Assembly: GCF_004359505.1 (NCBI RefSeq)
Contig: NZ_SCWE01000001.1
Coordinates: forward strand, 434,001-498,000
From: Macrococcus hajekii
Lineage (GTDB): Bacteria > Bacillota > Bacilli > Staphylococcales > Staphylococcaceae
DNA: 64,000 bases
Direction: 5' to 3'
Shown here: positions 18,892 to 28,823 of the stretch, in pieces
Position numbering within the stretch: the stretch's first letter is position 1
How the letters are laid out: each line of letters starts with the position of its first letter
The notes under the pieces: generated by a model
What the model saw: only the letters and a program-made list of their open reading frames with translations
Database searches by the model: none
Told to the model about the DNA's origin: nothing
Position numbers and translations under genes: made by a program

Positions 18892-20202
18892 TTGACTAAA
18901 CCAACAATAGCAATCGTCGGAAGACCCAATGTCGGTAAATCGACGATCTTTAATAGAATTATCGGGGAGCGTGTATCCATCGTTGAAGACACGCCCGGTG
19001 TGACGCGGGACCGTATTTACTCCAGCGGTGAATGGCTGACACATGAATTTAATATCATTGATACAGGTGGAATTGAGCTGGGCGACGAGCCGTTCCAGGA
19101 ACAGATCCGTGCACAGGCAGAAATCGCAATCGATGAAGCAGATGTCATTATATTTATGGTGAATGGGCGTGACGGTATGACCAATGACGATGAGTTTGTT
19201 GCCAAACTGCTCTTTAAATCCAGCAAGCCTGTTGTACTCGCTGTCAACAAAGTGGATAATCCTGAGATGCGGGCAGATATCTATGAGTTTTATTCCCTTG
19301 GTATGGGAGAACCATTCCCTATTTCGGGTTCACATGGACTTGGACTGGGTGATTTACTTGATGAAGCGAGTAAACATTTTCCAGAACAAGAAGAAGATGA
19401 ATATGATGATGATGTTGTCAGATTCAGCCTTATTGGCAGACCGAATGTGGGTAAATCCAGTTTAATCAACAGTATTCTCGGCGAAGAACGTGTTATTGTC
19501 TCAGATATCGCTGGAACAACGCGTGATGCGATTGATACATTATACAGCTATGATGATCAAGACTATGTCATGATCGATACTGCGGGTATGCGTAAGAAAG
19601 GGAAGGTCTACGAATCGACTGAACGTTATTCAGTGCTGCGTGCTTTACGTGCCATTGAGCGCTCAAATGTCGTCTTAGTCGTCATAGATGCTGAAGAGGG
19701 TATTATTGAACAGGACAAGAAGATTGCCGGATACGCTCATGAAGCAGGTAAAGCCGTCATTATTGTGGTCAATAAATGGGATACAGTGGATAAAGACTCG
19801 AAGACCATGAAAAAGTTCGAGGATAATATTCGCGCTCATTTCCAGTTTCTTGACTATGCACCGGTGGCTTTCGTTTCAGCACTGAAGGGACAACGTCTCA
19901 AGACATTATTCCCATTGATCAATATGGCGAGTGAAAACCATAAGAAACGCGTTCAGAGCAGTACACTGAATGAAGTGATTACAGATGCAGTGGCAATGAA
20001 TCCGACGCCTACTGATAATGGCAGCCGACTGAATATTTTCTATACGACACAAGTCGCAATAGAACCGCCGACATTTGTCGTCTTCGTTAATGATGTTGAT
20101 ATGATGCACTTTTCTTATAAGCGTTTCCTGGAAAACAGAATTCGAGATGCATTCGGATTTGAAGGAACGCCGATTCATCTCATTACGAGAAAACGTAACT
20201 AG
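18892..20202 (+). CDS. der: Ribosome biogenesis GTPase Der (EngA)
   Basis: Essential tandem-GTPase for late 50S subunit assembly. The first G domain has GRPNVGKST (about residues 10-18) and DTPGVTRD; the second has GRPNVGKSS (about 183-191), [11 protein letters not shown] and [10 protein letters not shown]; the C-terminal KH-like domain ends LITRKRN. Length of 436 aa is standard. The start is TTG at 18892 ([12 protein letters not shown]), after GAGAGGAAG; homologues begin at the same residue. Confidence 0.95.
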   Translation: MTKPTIAIVGRPNVGKSTIFNRIIGERVSIVEDTPGVTRDRIYSSGEWLTHEFNIIDTGGIELGDEPFQEQIRAQAEIAIDEADVIIFMVNGRDGMTNDDEFVAKLLFKSSKPVVLAVNKVDNPEMRADIYEFYSLGMGEPFPISGSHGLGLGDLLDEASKHFPEQEEDEYDDDVVRFSLIGRPNVGKSSLINSILGEERVIVSDIAGTTRDAIDTLYSYDDQDYVMIDTAGMRKKGKVYESTERYSVLRALRAIERSNVVLVVIDAEEGIIEQDKKIAGYAHEAGKAVIIVVNKWDTVDKDSKTMKKFEDNIRAHFQFLDYAPVAFVSALKGQRLKTLFPLINMASENHKKRVQSSTLNEVITDAVAMNPTPTDNGSRLNIFYTTQVAIEPPTFVVFVNDVDMMHFSYKRFLENRIRDAFGFEGTPIHLITRKRN

Positions 20203-20214
20203 GAGGTTTTATTC

Positions 20215-21213
20215 ATGACAGCAATCAGTGTACTTGGCACAGGAAGCTGGGGCACTGCCCTGGCCAATGTTCTTTTGGATAACGGTCATGATGTACTGAT
20301 GTGGGGAAGAAATCATACTGTCGCTGAGTCACTTACGCAGGACAAACAGAATCCGGAATATCTGCCTGACATCATACTGAGTGACAGAATGACTGCTACA
20401 ACCTCTATTGAATCTGCTGTAAACCATGCAGATATCCTCATTCTTGCTGTACCGACTAAAGGTATCAGGGAGATATGTCAGCAGATCGATCAAGTGACGA
20501 CAGGACCTAAAACGATTATCCACGTTTCAAAAGGACTGGAGCCGAAGACATTTAAAAGAATCTCAGAAATTATTGAGGAAGTAATGGCTGCAGATCATCT
20601 ACAAGGTGTGGGCGTTCTCAGTGGACCCAGTCATGCAGAAGAAGTGGCACGGAGACAGCCGACAACTGTAGCCATTGCTTCACATGATAAAGAGGTTCGC
20701 CAGCTCGGCCAGGATTTATTTATGTGTGATTATTTCAGGGTTTATACAAACGATGATCTGATTGGTGTTGAAATTGGCGGAGCATTGAAAAATATCATTG
20801 CCCTGGCTGCAGGTTTAAGCGATGGCCTGGGTTATGGTGATAATGCAAAAGCAGCACTTATGACACGTGGTCTTGCTGAAATTACAAGACTTGGTGTTAA
20901 AATGGGCGCTGATCCTATGACCTATCTAGGTATGGCAGGACTCGGTGATCTGATCGTTACCTGTACTTCAGTACATTCACGTAACTGGCGCTGTGGAGAG
21001 ATGCTTGGAAAAGGTCTTTCGCTTCAACAGGCACTCGACAGTATGGGCATGGTCGTAGAAGGGGTCAGAACGACTCAGGCGGCATACGAGATGTCTCGTG
21101 CCTATGAAGTTGAAATGCCGATAACTCATGCGTTGTATGATGTTCTGTTCAACGGAGGACCTGTTGAACAGAATGTAAGAGTACTCATGAATCGTCAAAA
21201 AACAAATGAATAG
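20215..21213 (+). CDS. gpsA: Glycerol-3-phosphate dehydrogenase [NAD(P)+]
   Basis: Reduces dihydroxyacetone phosphate to sn-glycerol 3-phosphate for phospholipid synthesis. The N-terminal Rossmann motif GTGSWGTALANVL (residues 8-20) is followed by the catalytic-lysine region EIGGALKNIIALAAGLSDGLGYGDNAKAAL and GLGDLIVTCTS. Length (332 aa) is standard. AGGAGG precedes the ATG, 12 bases after der, so the two are probably co-transcribed. Confidence 0.96.
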   Translation: MTAISVLGTGSWGTALANVLLDNGHDVLMWGRNHTVAESLTQDKQNPEYLPDIILSDRMTATTSIESAVNHADILILAVPTKGIREICQQIDQVTTGPKTIIHVSKGLEPKTFKRISEIIEEVMAADHLQGVGVLSGPSHAEEVARRQPTTVAIASHDKEVRQLGQDLFMCDYFRVYTNDDLIGVEIGGALKNIIALAAGLSDGLGYGDNAKAALMTRGLAEITRLGVKMGADPMTYLGMAGLGDLIVTCTSVHSRNWRCGEMLGKGLSLQQALDSMGMVVEGVRTTQAAYEMSRAYEVEMPITHALYDVLFNGGPVEQNVRVLMNRQKTNE

Positions 21214-21222
21214 GTGAAATAA

Positions 21223-21429
21223 ATGTTTAATATTACTCGAATGGATTTAATGTGGGTCTCCTTTTACTCATTAGGTCTTATGCTTCTGGCCATGGGACTG
21301 ATTTATGTCGCACGCTTTAAAGTGAGCAATCGTCCTCTTTCGATTGTATTATCACTGCTGGCTTATGGCTCTCTTATATTGAGCGGGCTGCTGATGGTCA
21401 TCGTTTTAGGAGGTTCCAGTCATGCTTAA
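21223..21429 (+). CDS. yphE: Small membrane protein, DUF2768 (YphE-like)
   Basis: A 68-residue protein with two predicted membrane helices (about 9-29 and 38-62). Length, hydrophobic pattern (MDLMWVSFYSLGLMLLAMGLIY) and position between gpsA and a lipoprotein gene match Bacillus YphE/DUF2768. No function is established. It overlaps the downstream lipoprotein gene by 8 bases. Confidence 0.75.
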   Translation: MFNITRMDLMWVSFYSLGLMLLAMGLIYVARFKVSNRPLSIVLSLLAYGSLILSGLLMVIVLGGSSHA

Positions 21430-22144
21430 AAGACTGCTGCTTTTAGCGATACCTGTCCTCTTCCTATCAGGCTGTTTTTATCCGCAGAATGAACGAGCAG
21501 AGAATCAGGTGGCACCTCTTGATCAGCTTAATATGGTACAGACAGCAGTCGACCAGTATCAAAAGGAAAATGAAGGGCTATTACCTATCAAGGACCGCGA
21601 TCAATCTTATGATATCTATGTGAAGCATCCGGTTGATTTTGATAAACTGCAGCCGAGATATTTATCTGAACTCCCTGGTTCATCGTTTGAAAAAGGGGGC
21701 TACTATCAATATGTTCTGATGGATGTAGAGCAGAATCCGACTGTCAAACTCGTTGACCTGCGTACAGCTGAAGTTTTAAAGGATTTAAGAATTCGTCTTA
21801 ATATTCAGGATAGAACATTACCGCTTGGCGAGAAAATTGGACCGAACGTCTATAAAATCGCCTATAAGAAATATGGTCTGGATGATTATCCGACTGTGAC
21901 AAGTCCTTATAGCGGTGAAGCGCTCCCTGTCTATGTTAATGGTGGCAATGATTTAGTGATTGATTATAAGCAGGATCTCGGCAATGCCATTAAGAAGAAA
22001 GGCCTTAAACCTAAAGAAGGCGAAGATATCCGACCTATACTGTATCAGGATTCTCCGATCCTTCCGGCATATAGTGTACCTTACACTGTCAATGAAAAGA
22101 ATGAGCCTATCTTCAGATCGAATGCTCAGCATAATAAAAATTGA
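21422..22144 (+). CDS. yphF: Putative lipoprotein (YphF-like)
   Basis: A 240-residue secreted lipoprotein: lipobox LFLSGC gives the lipidated cysteine at residue 18. The rest is hydrophilic, with no catalytic motif I recognise. Synteny gpsA-yphE-yphF-(spoIVA)-hup matches Bacillus, where yphF is also uncharacterised. AGGAGG lies inside the end of yphE, suggesting coupled expression. Confidence 0.75.
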   Translation: MLKRLLLLAIPVLFLSGCFYPQNERAENQVAPLDQLNMVQTAVDQYQKENEGLLPIKDRDQSYDIYVKHPVDFDKLQPRYLSELPGSSFEKGGYYQYVLMDVEQNPTVKLVDLRTAEVLKDLRIRLNIQDRTLPLGEKIGPNVYKIAYKKYGLDDYPTVTSPYSGEALPVYVNGGNDLVIDYKQDLGNAIKKKGLKPKEGEDIRPILYQDSPILPAYSVPYTVNEKNEPIFRSNAQHNKN

Positions 22145-22158
22145 TGAAACACGACATA

Positions 22159-22180
22159 AAACGTTGCAGTATCAACGTTT
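22159..22180. promoter_or_regulatory. Perfect inverted repeat in the hup promoter region
   Basis: AAACGTTG-cagtat-CAACGTTT, 8-base arms with no mismatch, covering a possible -35 (TTGCAG, 22164-22169) that pairs at 17 bases with TTAAAG. It is not followed by T residues, so an operator is as likely as a terminator of yphF. Confidence 0.5.
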
Positions 22181-22248
22181 AGTGTGTTAAAGTCATAACA
22201 GAATGATATTCATTTATCATTACATAACCTTAGGGGAGGTGAATTGAC

Positions 22249-22521
22249 ATGAATAAAACAGATTTAATCAATGCGGTTTCTGAAAGTGCTAACTTGACTA
22301 AGAAAGAAGCAGGTCTTGCTGTTGATGCTGTTTTTGAATCAATTCAAAAATCTTTATCAAATGGAGATAAAGTTCAACTGATTGGTTTTGGTAACTTCGA
22401 AGTTCGTGAACGTGCAGCTCGTAAGGGTCGTAACCCACAAACAGGTAAGGAAATCGACATTCCTGCAAGCAAAGTTCCAGCATTCAAAGCAGGTAAAGCA
22501 TTAAAAGACGCAGTAAAATAA
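22249..22521 (+). CDS. hup: DNA-binding protein HU
   Basis: Histone-like nucleoid protein (90 aa): [21 protein letters not shown] at the N-terminus and the family signature [21 protein letters not shown], the DNA-binding arm. AGGGGAGG lies 9 bases before the ATG, as expected for a highly expressed gene. Single-gene unit with its own terminator. Confidence 0.97.
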   Translation: MNKTDLINAVSESANLTKKEAGLAVDAVFESIQKSLSNGDKVQLIGFGNFEVRERAARKGRNPQTGKEIDIPASKVPAFKAGKALKDAVK

Positions 22522-22534
22522 TGTAATAGAAGGC

Positions 22535-22562
22535 AGGTCCTGTTTCCAGGACCTCTTTTTTT
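22535..22562 (+). terminator. Terminator after hup
   Basis: AGGTCCTG-tttc-CAGGACCTCTTTTTTT. Confidence 0.95.
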
Positions 22563-22630
22563 ATTGTCTTTTTAGTTTATTGATGACATTTTTAAGTTAT
22601 AATGGAGTATAACGTTTGGGAGGCTTTTGA

Positions 22631-23080
22631 ATGGATTTTTTTGAACAGTACAGAGCGGACAACTTAAGACTTGAAAAGCGTCATCCACTCTATCGATGTC
22701 CAGAGGCTAACATACATATCGTCCGCATTCTTGAACAGTTGACGGTGCCGGATAATATCAAGAAAAGTATTCTGGCGATTGACTCAGCTATGCGACTAGG
22801 ACGTCAAGTGAAAGAAAACAATAAAGAAGCGGTGCTGCTGGCGACTGATCTGCTGAGTGCTCAGTTTTATCACTATAATGCTGAAGGTTATAATCAACAG
22901 CTCTTTACACAGTTAACGGCTGCTGTTATGACGTACAATATGCTGAAATCATCTTTTGATCAATCGAAGGATGCGTCCCTTATACCTGATATTGAAGCTG
23001 CATTCATCAAACCCTTTCTGCCAGTTTCGCATCCAGCTGTTCAAACACTCATCAGCCACTCAGAACTCTATACTAAATGA
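22631..23080 (+). CDS. hepS: Heptaprenyl diphosphate synthase component I (HepS/GerCA)
   Basis: Small regulatory subunit of the heterodimeric synthase that makes the menaquinone side chain. Assigned mainly from context: it sits directly before menG and hepT and after hup, as in Bacillus and Staphylococcus. The 149-residue protein is helical; SMRLGRQVKENNKEAVLLATDLLSAQFYHY resembles the GerCA family. It is clearly shorter than Bacillus HepS (about 250 aa). The TATAAT at 22598-22603 is a probable -10 box. Confidence 0.78.
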   Translation: MDFFEQYRADNLRLEKRHPLYRCPEANIHIVRILEQLTVPDNIKKSILAIDSAMRLGRQVKENNKEAVLLATDLLSAQFYHYNAEGYNQQLFTQLTAAVMTYNMLKSSFDQSKDASLIPDIEAAFIKPFLPVSHPAVQTLISHSELYTK

Positions 23081-23092
23081 AGTAGGTGCCCT

Positions 23093-23818
23093 ATGACTAA
23101 CAATGAAATGCCGCGTACACAAGAAGAGAAAACGGAACTTGTACACGGCGTATTTGAAAATATATCAACCCGCTATGACAGATTGAACGATATTATTAGC
23201 TTTAATCAGCATAAGCGCTGGCGTAAAAAAGTAATGAAACGTATGGATGTAAAAAAAGGATCGAAAGCACTCGATGTGTGCTGCGGTACTGCTGACTGGA
23301 CGATACAGCTTGCAAAAGCTGCCGGCCCATCTGGACATGTTACCGGCCTGGATTTCAGTGCAAATATGCTGGAAGTCGGTAAGCAGAAGACAAAAGATTT
23401 TAACAATATTGAGCTGATATTAGGCAATGCAATGGAACTGCCATTCGAGGACAATACATTTGATTATGTCACCATCGGCTTTGGTCTGCGTAATGTGCCG
23501 GATTATTCTAAAGCAATCGAAGAGATGTACCGCGTCTTAAAGCCAGGCGGTATGGTAGTATGTCTTGAAACAAGTCAGCCTGATATGCCCGGCTTTAAAC
23601 AAGGCTATGAATTATATTTCAAATACATTATGCCTCAGTTCGGCAAGGTATTTGCGAAATCAATGAATGAATACAGCTGGCTGCAGCAATCAGCATTCCA
23701 TTTTCCTGACCGCTATGCACTCGCAAAACTCTTTGCAGCGGCAGGTTTTAAAAAAATTGAATTTAAAGGATTCACGGGCGGTGTCAGTGCGATGCATCTG
23801 GCCTATAAACCAGAATAA
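23093..23818 (+). CDS. menG: Demethylmenaquinone methyltransferase
   Basis: SAM-dependent methyltransferase for the last step of menaquinone synthesis. UbiE/MenG motifs: [24 protein letters not shown] near the N-terminus, the SAM site [13 protein letters not shown], and [29 protein letters not shown]. 241 aa is normal. Lies 12 bases after hepS and 13 before hepT, one operon. Confidence 0.96.
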   Translation: MTNNEMPRTQEEKTELVHGVFENISTRYDRLNDIISFNQHKRWRKKVMKRMDVKKGSKALDVCCGTADWTIQLAKAAGPSGHVTGLDFSANMLEVGKQKTKDFNNIELILGNAMELPFEDNTFDYVTIGFGLRNVPDYSKAIEEMYRVLKPGGMVVCLETSQPDMPGFKQGYELYFKYIMPQFGKVFAKSMNEYSWLQQSAFHFPDRYALAKLFAAAGFKKIEFKGFTGGVSAMHLAYKPE

Positions 23819-23831
23819 GGATGAGTCGTAA

Positions 23832-24770
23832 ATGTTAAAGGGGCAAATTAAAGAAGTAGAAAAAATAATCAATGAGATTGTCAGTGGAGATGAATCAACC
23901 ATCAATACGGCAAGTGCTCATATTCTATCATCTGGTGGCAAGCGCATACGACCTAATTTTGTTTTACTGTCGGGCGGCTTTGGTGAGAATAATCATCAGA
24001 ACCTTATTAAGACCGCTGCAGCGCTGGAAATTGTCCATATGGCAAGTCTTGTTCATGATGACTATATCGATAATAGCTCTAAGAGGCGAGGTACAGCGTC
24101 CATTCATGAAGTGTGGGAGGGCCAGACAGCGGTGCAGACAGGCCATTATTTGCTTGCTGCAGCGCTCAATCTGATCAGTGTAATTGATAATCCTTTATTT
24201 CACGAGTATTTCTCATCAATCATTCTTGAGGTATGTTACGGAGAATTTGAACAGCTGGATGACCGATTCAGTCAGAAAGTTAAATTCACCGATTATCTGC
24301 GTCGTATTAACCGGAAGACGGCTGTCCTGATTGAAGCGAGCTGTAAACTTGGTGCGATGAGTACGGAGACAGATAGTGAACAGCTCTTTCATCTGGGCAG
24401 ATTCGGACATTTCATGGGTATGAGTTATCAGATCATCGATGATATACTGGACTATACGAGTACAGAGAAGGTGCTGGGGAAGCCGGTCGGCAGTGATATT
24501 AGAAATGGTCATATCACATTGCCGGTTATGTGTGCGGCGCAGCAGGATGAATATACGCAGGAACTGTTGTCCCAGCTGAGCAGTAAGCAGTCAGATGATT
24601 ATTTTCAGCTGCTTATTGAGCGCGTGCAGCAGTTCGGTATTGAAGGCGCAACTCAGATCAGTAGACATTATGCCGATAAAGCGGCGTTCCACCTGGATCA
24701 ATTACCTGACTGTCTGGAGCGGCAGCAGATGGAAGCTTTACTCACTAAAATGACAAAAAGGTTTTATTGA
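23832..24770 (+). CDS. hepT: Heptaprenyl diphosphate synthase component II
   Basis: Catalytic trans-prenyltransferase subunit (312 aa) that elongates farnesyl diphosphate to the menaquinone side chain. The first aspartate-rich motif is DDYID (residues 76-80) and the second DDILD, within YQIIDDILDYT. GGKRIRPNFVLLSG binds diphosphate. Works with HepS; chain length is not readable from sequence alone. Confidence 0.94.
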   Translation: MLKGQIKEVEKIINEIVSGDESTINTASAHILSSGGKRIRPNFVLLSGGFGENNHQNLIKTAAALEIVHMASLVHDDYIDNSSKRRGTASIHEVWEGQTAVQTGHYLLAAALNLISVIDNPLFHEYFSSIILEVCYGEFEQLDDRFSQKVKFTDYLRRINRKTAVLIEASCKLGAMSTETDSEQLFHLGRFGHFMGMSYQIIDDILDYTSTEKVLGKPVGSDIRNGHITLPVMCAAQQDEYTQELLSQLSSKQSDDYFQLLIERVQQFGIEGATQISRHYADKAAFHLDQLPDCLERQQMEALLTKMTKRFY

Positions 24771-24772
24771 CG

Positions 24773-24794
24773 ATTGAAAGTAATCGCTTTCAAT
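24773..24794. promoter_or_regulatory. Inverted repeat overlapping the ndk promoter
   Basis: ATTGAAAG-taatcg-CTTTCAAT, 8-base perfect arms. A promoter candidate TTGAAA (24774-24779)-17-TAAACT (24797-24802) runs through it, so it could be an operator. It resembles a CcpA cre box but with four extra central bases. Confidence 0.4.
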
Positions 24795-24840
24795 GTTAAA
24801 CTATGGTTGGTTTTATAAAAAACAAAGGTGGGTACAAACG

Positions 24841-25287
24841 ATGGAAAGAACTTTTTTAATGATTAAACCTGATGGGGTAGGACGTAATCTGATTGGTGCG
24901 ATCGTCAGTCGTATTGAACAGAAGGGGCTGAAAATAGTCGGTGCCAAACTGATGACTGTTTCAGAAGAACTGGCAAAAACACATTACGGTGAGCATAGCG
25001 AGCGACCATTCTTCGGAGAGCTGGTTGACTTCATCACTTCAGGGCCTGTATTTGCTATGGTACTTGAAGGTGAAAATGTAGTAGAAGTTGGTCGTACTTT
25101 AGTAGGGAAGACGAATCCGGCAGAATCAGCACCGGGTACAATCCGGGGTGATTATGGTATGACAGTCGGCAAAAACATTATTCATGGTTCAGATTCAGTA
25201 GCATCAGCTGAAAAAGAAATCGCTCTATGGTTCAAAAAAGAAGAACTGATTGATTATTCACTCGTTAATTCAAGCTGGGTTTATTAA
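24841..25287 (+). CDS. ndk: Nucleoside diphosphate kinase
   Basis: Transfers the gamma-phosphate of ATP to other nucleoside diphosphates through a phosphohistidine. The active-site His115 is in [29 protein letters not shown] is the standard N-terminus. 148 aa, as usual. ATG 24841 (AAAGGTGG upstream) is chosen over an upstream in-frame codon at 24793 because homologues start at [10 protein letters not shown]. Terminator follows. Confidence 0.95.
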   Translation: MERTFLMIKPDGVGRNLIGAIVSRIEQKGLKIVGAKLMTVSEELAKTHYGEHSERPFFGELVDFITSGPVFAMVLEGENVVEVGRTLVGKTNPAESAPGTIRGDYGMTVGKNIIHGSDSVASAEKEIALWFKKEELIDYSLVNSSWVY

Positions 25288-25296
25288 TATAAAGTT

Positions 25297-25327
25297 AAGC
25301 CGTGTCAGTGATGACACGGCTTTTTTT
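25297..25327 (+). terminator. Terminator after ndk
   Basis: AAGCCGTGTCA-gtga-TGACACGGCTTTTTTT. Confidence 0.95.
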
Positions 25328-25364
25328 GTGCTAAAATAGAGATATTTACGGGAGAGGAAGAGGA

Positions 25365-26528
25365 ATGTTGAGATTTTTAACAGCAGGTGAGTCTCATGGG
25401 CCACAGTTAACCGTCATTATCGAAGGATTGCCGGCAGGTTTATATTTGACGGCGGAAGCCATTACAAAAGAACTATTTAAACGTCAAGGTGGATATGGAC
25501 GCGGCAGACGTATGCAGATTGAAAAAGATACAGTGGAAATCATGTCGGGTGTCAGACATGGCTATACGCTTGGAAGTCCTGTAACTTTGATCGTCAGAAA
25601 TGATGACCATAAACACTGGCTGAATATTATGGGTACAGCACCGATCGAACAATCAGCTAAAGAAGATATGAAGCGTGTGATTACTAAACCTAGACCCGGT
25701 CATGCTGATCTTGTCGGCGGTATGAAGTATAATCACCGGGATCTTCGCAATGTACTAGAGCGTTCAAGCGCACGTGAGACAGCAGCACGTGTTGCAGTAG
25801 GTGCGGTATGTAAGATTCTGCTTGATCAGCTGGATATAGAAATCTTCAGCCGTGTTAAATCTATCGGCGGCATAAAAGATAACGGTGTTTATTCAGTTGA
25901 AACTATCCGCGAAAAGAATGACGCGAATGATGTCAGAGTGATTGATGACACCATTGCACAGCAAATACGTGACAGTATAGACGCTGCGAAAAAGGCGGGG
26001 GACTCCATCGGTGGTGAAGTCGAAGTAACGGTATTAAATGCTCCGGCAGGACTCGGCAGTTATGTTCACTATGATCGTAAACTTGACGGCAGAATTGCGC
26101 AGAGTGTAGTCAGCATCAATGCTTTCAAGGGCGTATCATTTGGTGAAGGTTTCAAGATGGCGGATATGCCCGGCAGTGCTGTGCAGGATCCCATTGCCTA
26201 CGATGAAGGTTATATCAGATTATCCAATCATCTCGGTGGACTGGAGGGCGGTATGACGAATGGTATGCCAATCGTAGTCAATGCGGTGATGAAACCGATA
26301 CCTACGCTTTATAAGCCCCTGCAGTCTGTTGATATCGAAACGAAGGAAAGTTACCAGGCAAGCATTGAACGCTCGGACAACTGTGCAGTACCGGCCGCTT
26401 CTATTGTCTGTGAACATGCAGTAGCTTTTGAACTGGCTAGAGTAGTGCTGGAAGAGTTTCAGTCAAATTATATGGAGCAGCTGATTGAACAAGTTAAAGC
26501 GCACCGTGATAGAGTGAGGCATTATTGA
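25365..26528 (+). CDS. aroC: Chorismate synthase
   Basis: Last step of the shikimate pathway; converts EPSP to chorismate using reduced FMN. Signatures: [10 protein letters not shown] at the N-terminus, [17 protein letters not shown], and [16 protein letters not shown]. 387 aa, normal. First gene of an aroC-aroB-aroA cluster; its stop overlaps aroB by one base. Confidence 0.97.
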   Translation: MLRFLTAGESHGPQLTVIIEGLPAGLYLTAEAITKELFKRQGGYGRGRRMQIEKDTVEIMSGVRHGYTLGSPVTLIVRNDDHKHWLNIMGTAPIEQSAKEDMKRVITKPRPGHADLVGGMKYNHRDLRNVLERSSARETAARVAVGAVCKILLDQLDIEIFSRVKSIGGIKDNGVYSVETIREKNDANDVRVIDDTIAQQIRDSIDAAKKAGDSIGGEVEVTVLNAPAGLGSYVHYDRKLDGRIAQSVVSINAFKGVSFGEGFKMADMPGSAVQDPIAYDEGYIRLSNHLGGLEGGMTNGMPIVVNAVMKPIPTLYKPLQSVDIETKESYQASIERSDNCAVPAASIVCEHAVAFELARVVLEEFQSNYMEQLIEQVKAHRDRVRHY

Positions 26529-27553
26529 TGGAACTTCAGACGAATTATACTCGGGATGACTACAGCGTTATAGTTGAACATGGCGCATTGCGACGACTAG
26601 ACCTTTCTGTGTATGACAAGGCGATAGTCATTATTGATGACACTGTACTGAAACTTCACGGCGAGCGTCTCCAACTCTTATGCAGTCAAGCACATATTTA
26701 CCCGGTAGCAGCAGGAGAAACTCTGAAATCTTTATCTATGTATGACCAAGTTATTAATCAGATTATTGATAACGGGGTCACAAGACAATCAGTTGTGATT
26801 GCTGTCGGTGGAGGCAGTGTGGGTGATTTTGCTGGTTTTATAGCAGCGACTTTGCTTCGGGGTGTCGATTTTATTCAAGTGCCGACGACTATTCTGGCTC
26901 ATGACTCAGCTATAGGCGGTAAAGTTGGTATCAATGCGTGCGGTGGCAAAAATTTAATCGGTGCTTTTAAACGGCCGAAAGCAGTACTATATGACCTTGA
27001 CTTTCTTTATACATTACCTTATTCAGAAAAATTGAGCGGATTCGGTGAAATCATTAAGCACGCGATGCTTGAGGGTGAAGAAGCATTGCTTGCGTTACAC
27101 TCCGACTTCCCGGACAGAAATAGTCTTAAGAGCTTAGAAAGAATAGAGATGTGGCTGATCAGAGGCATGCGACAGAAGCTGAATGTCGTACAGGCTGATG
27201 AATATGAAGCAGGACTCAGAAAAACATTGAATCTGGGACATACATTGGGGCATGCGGTGGAATTTCATCATCATATCCCGCACGGTCAAGCAGTTATGCA
27301 TGGATTGATATATGCCACGATTCTGTCAGGGCGTCAGCCTGATTTTCTATTGTCATGGTTCGATGCGCTTGAACTTCCAAATATCAAGCTCAGTCCATTT
27401 GATGACTATCACCAGTTGATGATAAAGGATAAAAAGAATAGTTTAGAATATATACAGTTTATTCTGCTGAAAGAGCATGTGGCGGTTGAAGCAGTTTCAG
27501 AAGAAAGACTCCGTGCAGCTTTTCAAATATTAGGAGGATACTATGAAAGTTAA
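26528..27553 (+). CDS. aroB: 3-dehydroquinate synthase
   Basis: Second shikimate-pathway step (DAHP to 3-dehydroquinate), NAD- and zinc-dependent. NAD site VVIAVGGGSVGDFAGFIAAT, substrate loop PTTILAHDSAIGGKVGIN, metal ligands in GLRKTLNLGHTLGHAVE and PHGQAVMHG. The protein (341 aa) is slightly shorter than average. ATG 26528 overlaps the aroC stop (TGATG), so translation is coupled. Confidence 0.95.
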   Translation: MELQTNYTRDDYSVIVEHGALRRLDLSVYDKAIVIIDDTVLKLHGERLQLLCSQAHIYPVAAGETLKSLSMYDQVINQIIDNGVTRQSVVIAVGGGSVGDFAGFIAATLLRGVDFIQVPTTILAHDSAIGGKVGINACGGKNLIGAFKRPKAVLYDLDFLYTLPYSEKLSGFGEIIKHAMLEGEEALLALHSDFPDRNSLKSLERIEMWLIRGMRQKLNVVQADEYEAGLRKTLNLGHTLGHAVEFHHHIPHGQAVMHGLIYATILSGRQPDFLLSWFDALELPNIKLSPFDDYHQLMIKDKKNSLEYIQFILLKEHVAVEAVSEERLRAAFQILGGYYES

Positions 27554-28823
27554 GTTAAATGGACCCCTACGAGGGGAGACCTCTGTCCCTGGCGATAAGT
27601 CGATGACGCACCGTGCCATTATGTTCAGTTCTATTGCCACAGGTCGTTCGACAATTAAGGGTGCACTTCTCGGTGAGGATTGTTTGAGTACAGTTAAGAT
27701 TTTCAGGCAGTTAGGCGTTCATATTGATGTGTCGGATGGACAGATCATTATCGATTCGCCCGGCTTTCATCACTTCACTGAACCGACACAAGTTCTTTAT
27801 ACCGGTAATTCAGGTACAACAACTCGTCTTTTGGCAGGTCTGTTAGCAGGTCTGCCGTTTCGAACGGTGCTGGCAGGAGATGATTCTATCGGTAAAAGAC
27901 CGATGAAACGTATTATAGAGCCCCTCAGACAGATGAACGCCAGCATTTCAGGGAGCTACAACGATACGAGAACACCTCTCATTATTGAACCCTCAAACTT
28001 AACAGGCATTGATTATAATATGCCGGTTGCCAGCGCGCAGGTCAAATCAGCAGTGCTGCTGGCAGGTCTTTCAGCGGATGCTTCTGTTACTGTACGTGAA
28101 AGTATGACTTCTCGCAATCATACGGAGACCATGCTGCCGATGTATGGCGTTGAAGTTGAACAGGGCGATGCGATTGTGCTGAAGCCGGGTGGCATCAATC
28201 AGATGAAGCCGCATAATTTTAATGTGCCAGGTGATATTTCTTCTGCTGCATTTCTGATAGTGGCTGCATTGATGACACCAGACAGTGACCTTACTTTGTA
28301 CAATGTGGGCGTCAATCCGACGCGTGACGGTATACTTGAAGTATTGGGAAATATGGGCGCTGACATTGAAATTACAGAGAGACAGATGTCAGGAGAACCG
28401 ACGGCGACTATCCGTGTAAGATATACACCAGATTTAAAACCTGCTGTTATCGAAGGTGAACTGGTGCCACGTCTGATCGATGAAATTCCTGTAATTGCGT
28501 TACTGATGACGCAGGCAAAAGGAAAAAGTATGATAAAAGATGCATCTGAGTTAAAAGTCAAAGAGACAAACCGAATTGATGCAGTCGTGAATGAATTATC
28601 TAAGATCGGCTTTAATATAAAAGCGACCGATGATGGCATGGAGATTGAAGGAGGTCGCAAGCGTGTCACTGATAAGGTAAGTAGCTACGGTGATCACCGA
28701 ATGGGCATGATGCTTGCGGTGGCCACTTTACTTGCAGGTGAGCTTGAAATTGATGCCTTCGACAGTATTAATGTCTCATTCCCAGGATTTATGGAACAAT
28801 TCAAGTATTTAGGAGTGAAATAA
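27543..28823 (+). CDS. aroA: 3-phosphoshikimate 1-carboxyvinyltransferase (EPSP synthase)
   Basis: Joins phosphoenolpyruvate to shikimate 3-phosphate. Family motifs: PGDKSMTHRAIMFSSIATG, LYTGNSGTTTRLLAGLLAGL, and ASELKVKETNRIDAVVNELSKIG. 426 aa. It overlaps the aroB end by 11 bases, with AGGAGG in the aroB 3' end, and is followed with no gap by the TPR gene. Confidence 0.96.
   Translation: MKVKLNGPLRGETSVPGDKSMTHRAIMFSSIATGRSTIKGALLGEDCLSTVKIFRQLGVHIDVSDGQIIIDSPGFHHFTEPTQVLYTGNSGTTTRLLAGLLAGLPFRTVLAGDDSIGKRPMKRIIEPLRQMNASISGSYNDTRTPLIIEPSNLTGIDYNMPVASAQVKSAVLLAGLSADASVTVRESMTSRNHTETMLPMYGVEVEQGDAIVLKPGGINQMKPHNFNVPGDISSAAFLIVAALMTPDSDLTLYNVGVNPTRDGILEVLGNMGADIEITERQMSGEPTATIRVRYTPDLKPAVIEGELVPRLIDEIPVIALLMTQAKGKSMIKDASELKVKETNRIDAVVNELSKIGFNIKATDDGMEIEGGRKRVTDKVSSYGDHRMGMMLAVATLLAGELEIDAFDSINVSFPGFMEQFKYLGVK

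Noticed and set aside
24774-24794. CcpA cre site at ndk
   Set aside because: The two arms fit but the centre is four bases longer than the 14-bp cre consensus, so it is reported only as an inverted repeat.
28199-28669. 156-codon minus-strand frame opposite aroA
   Set aside because: Composition mirrors aroA codons; aroA motifs are intact across it.
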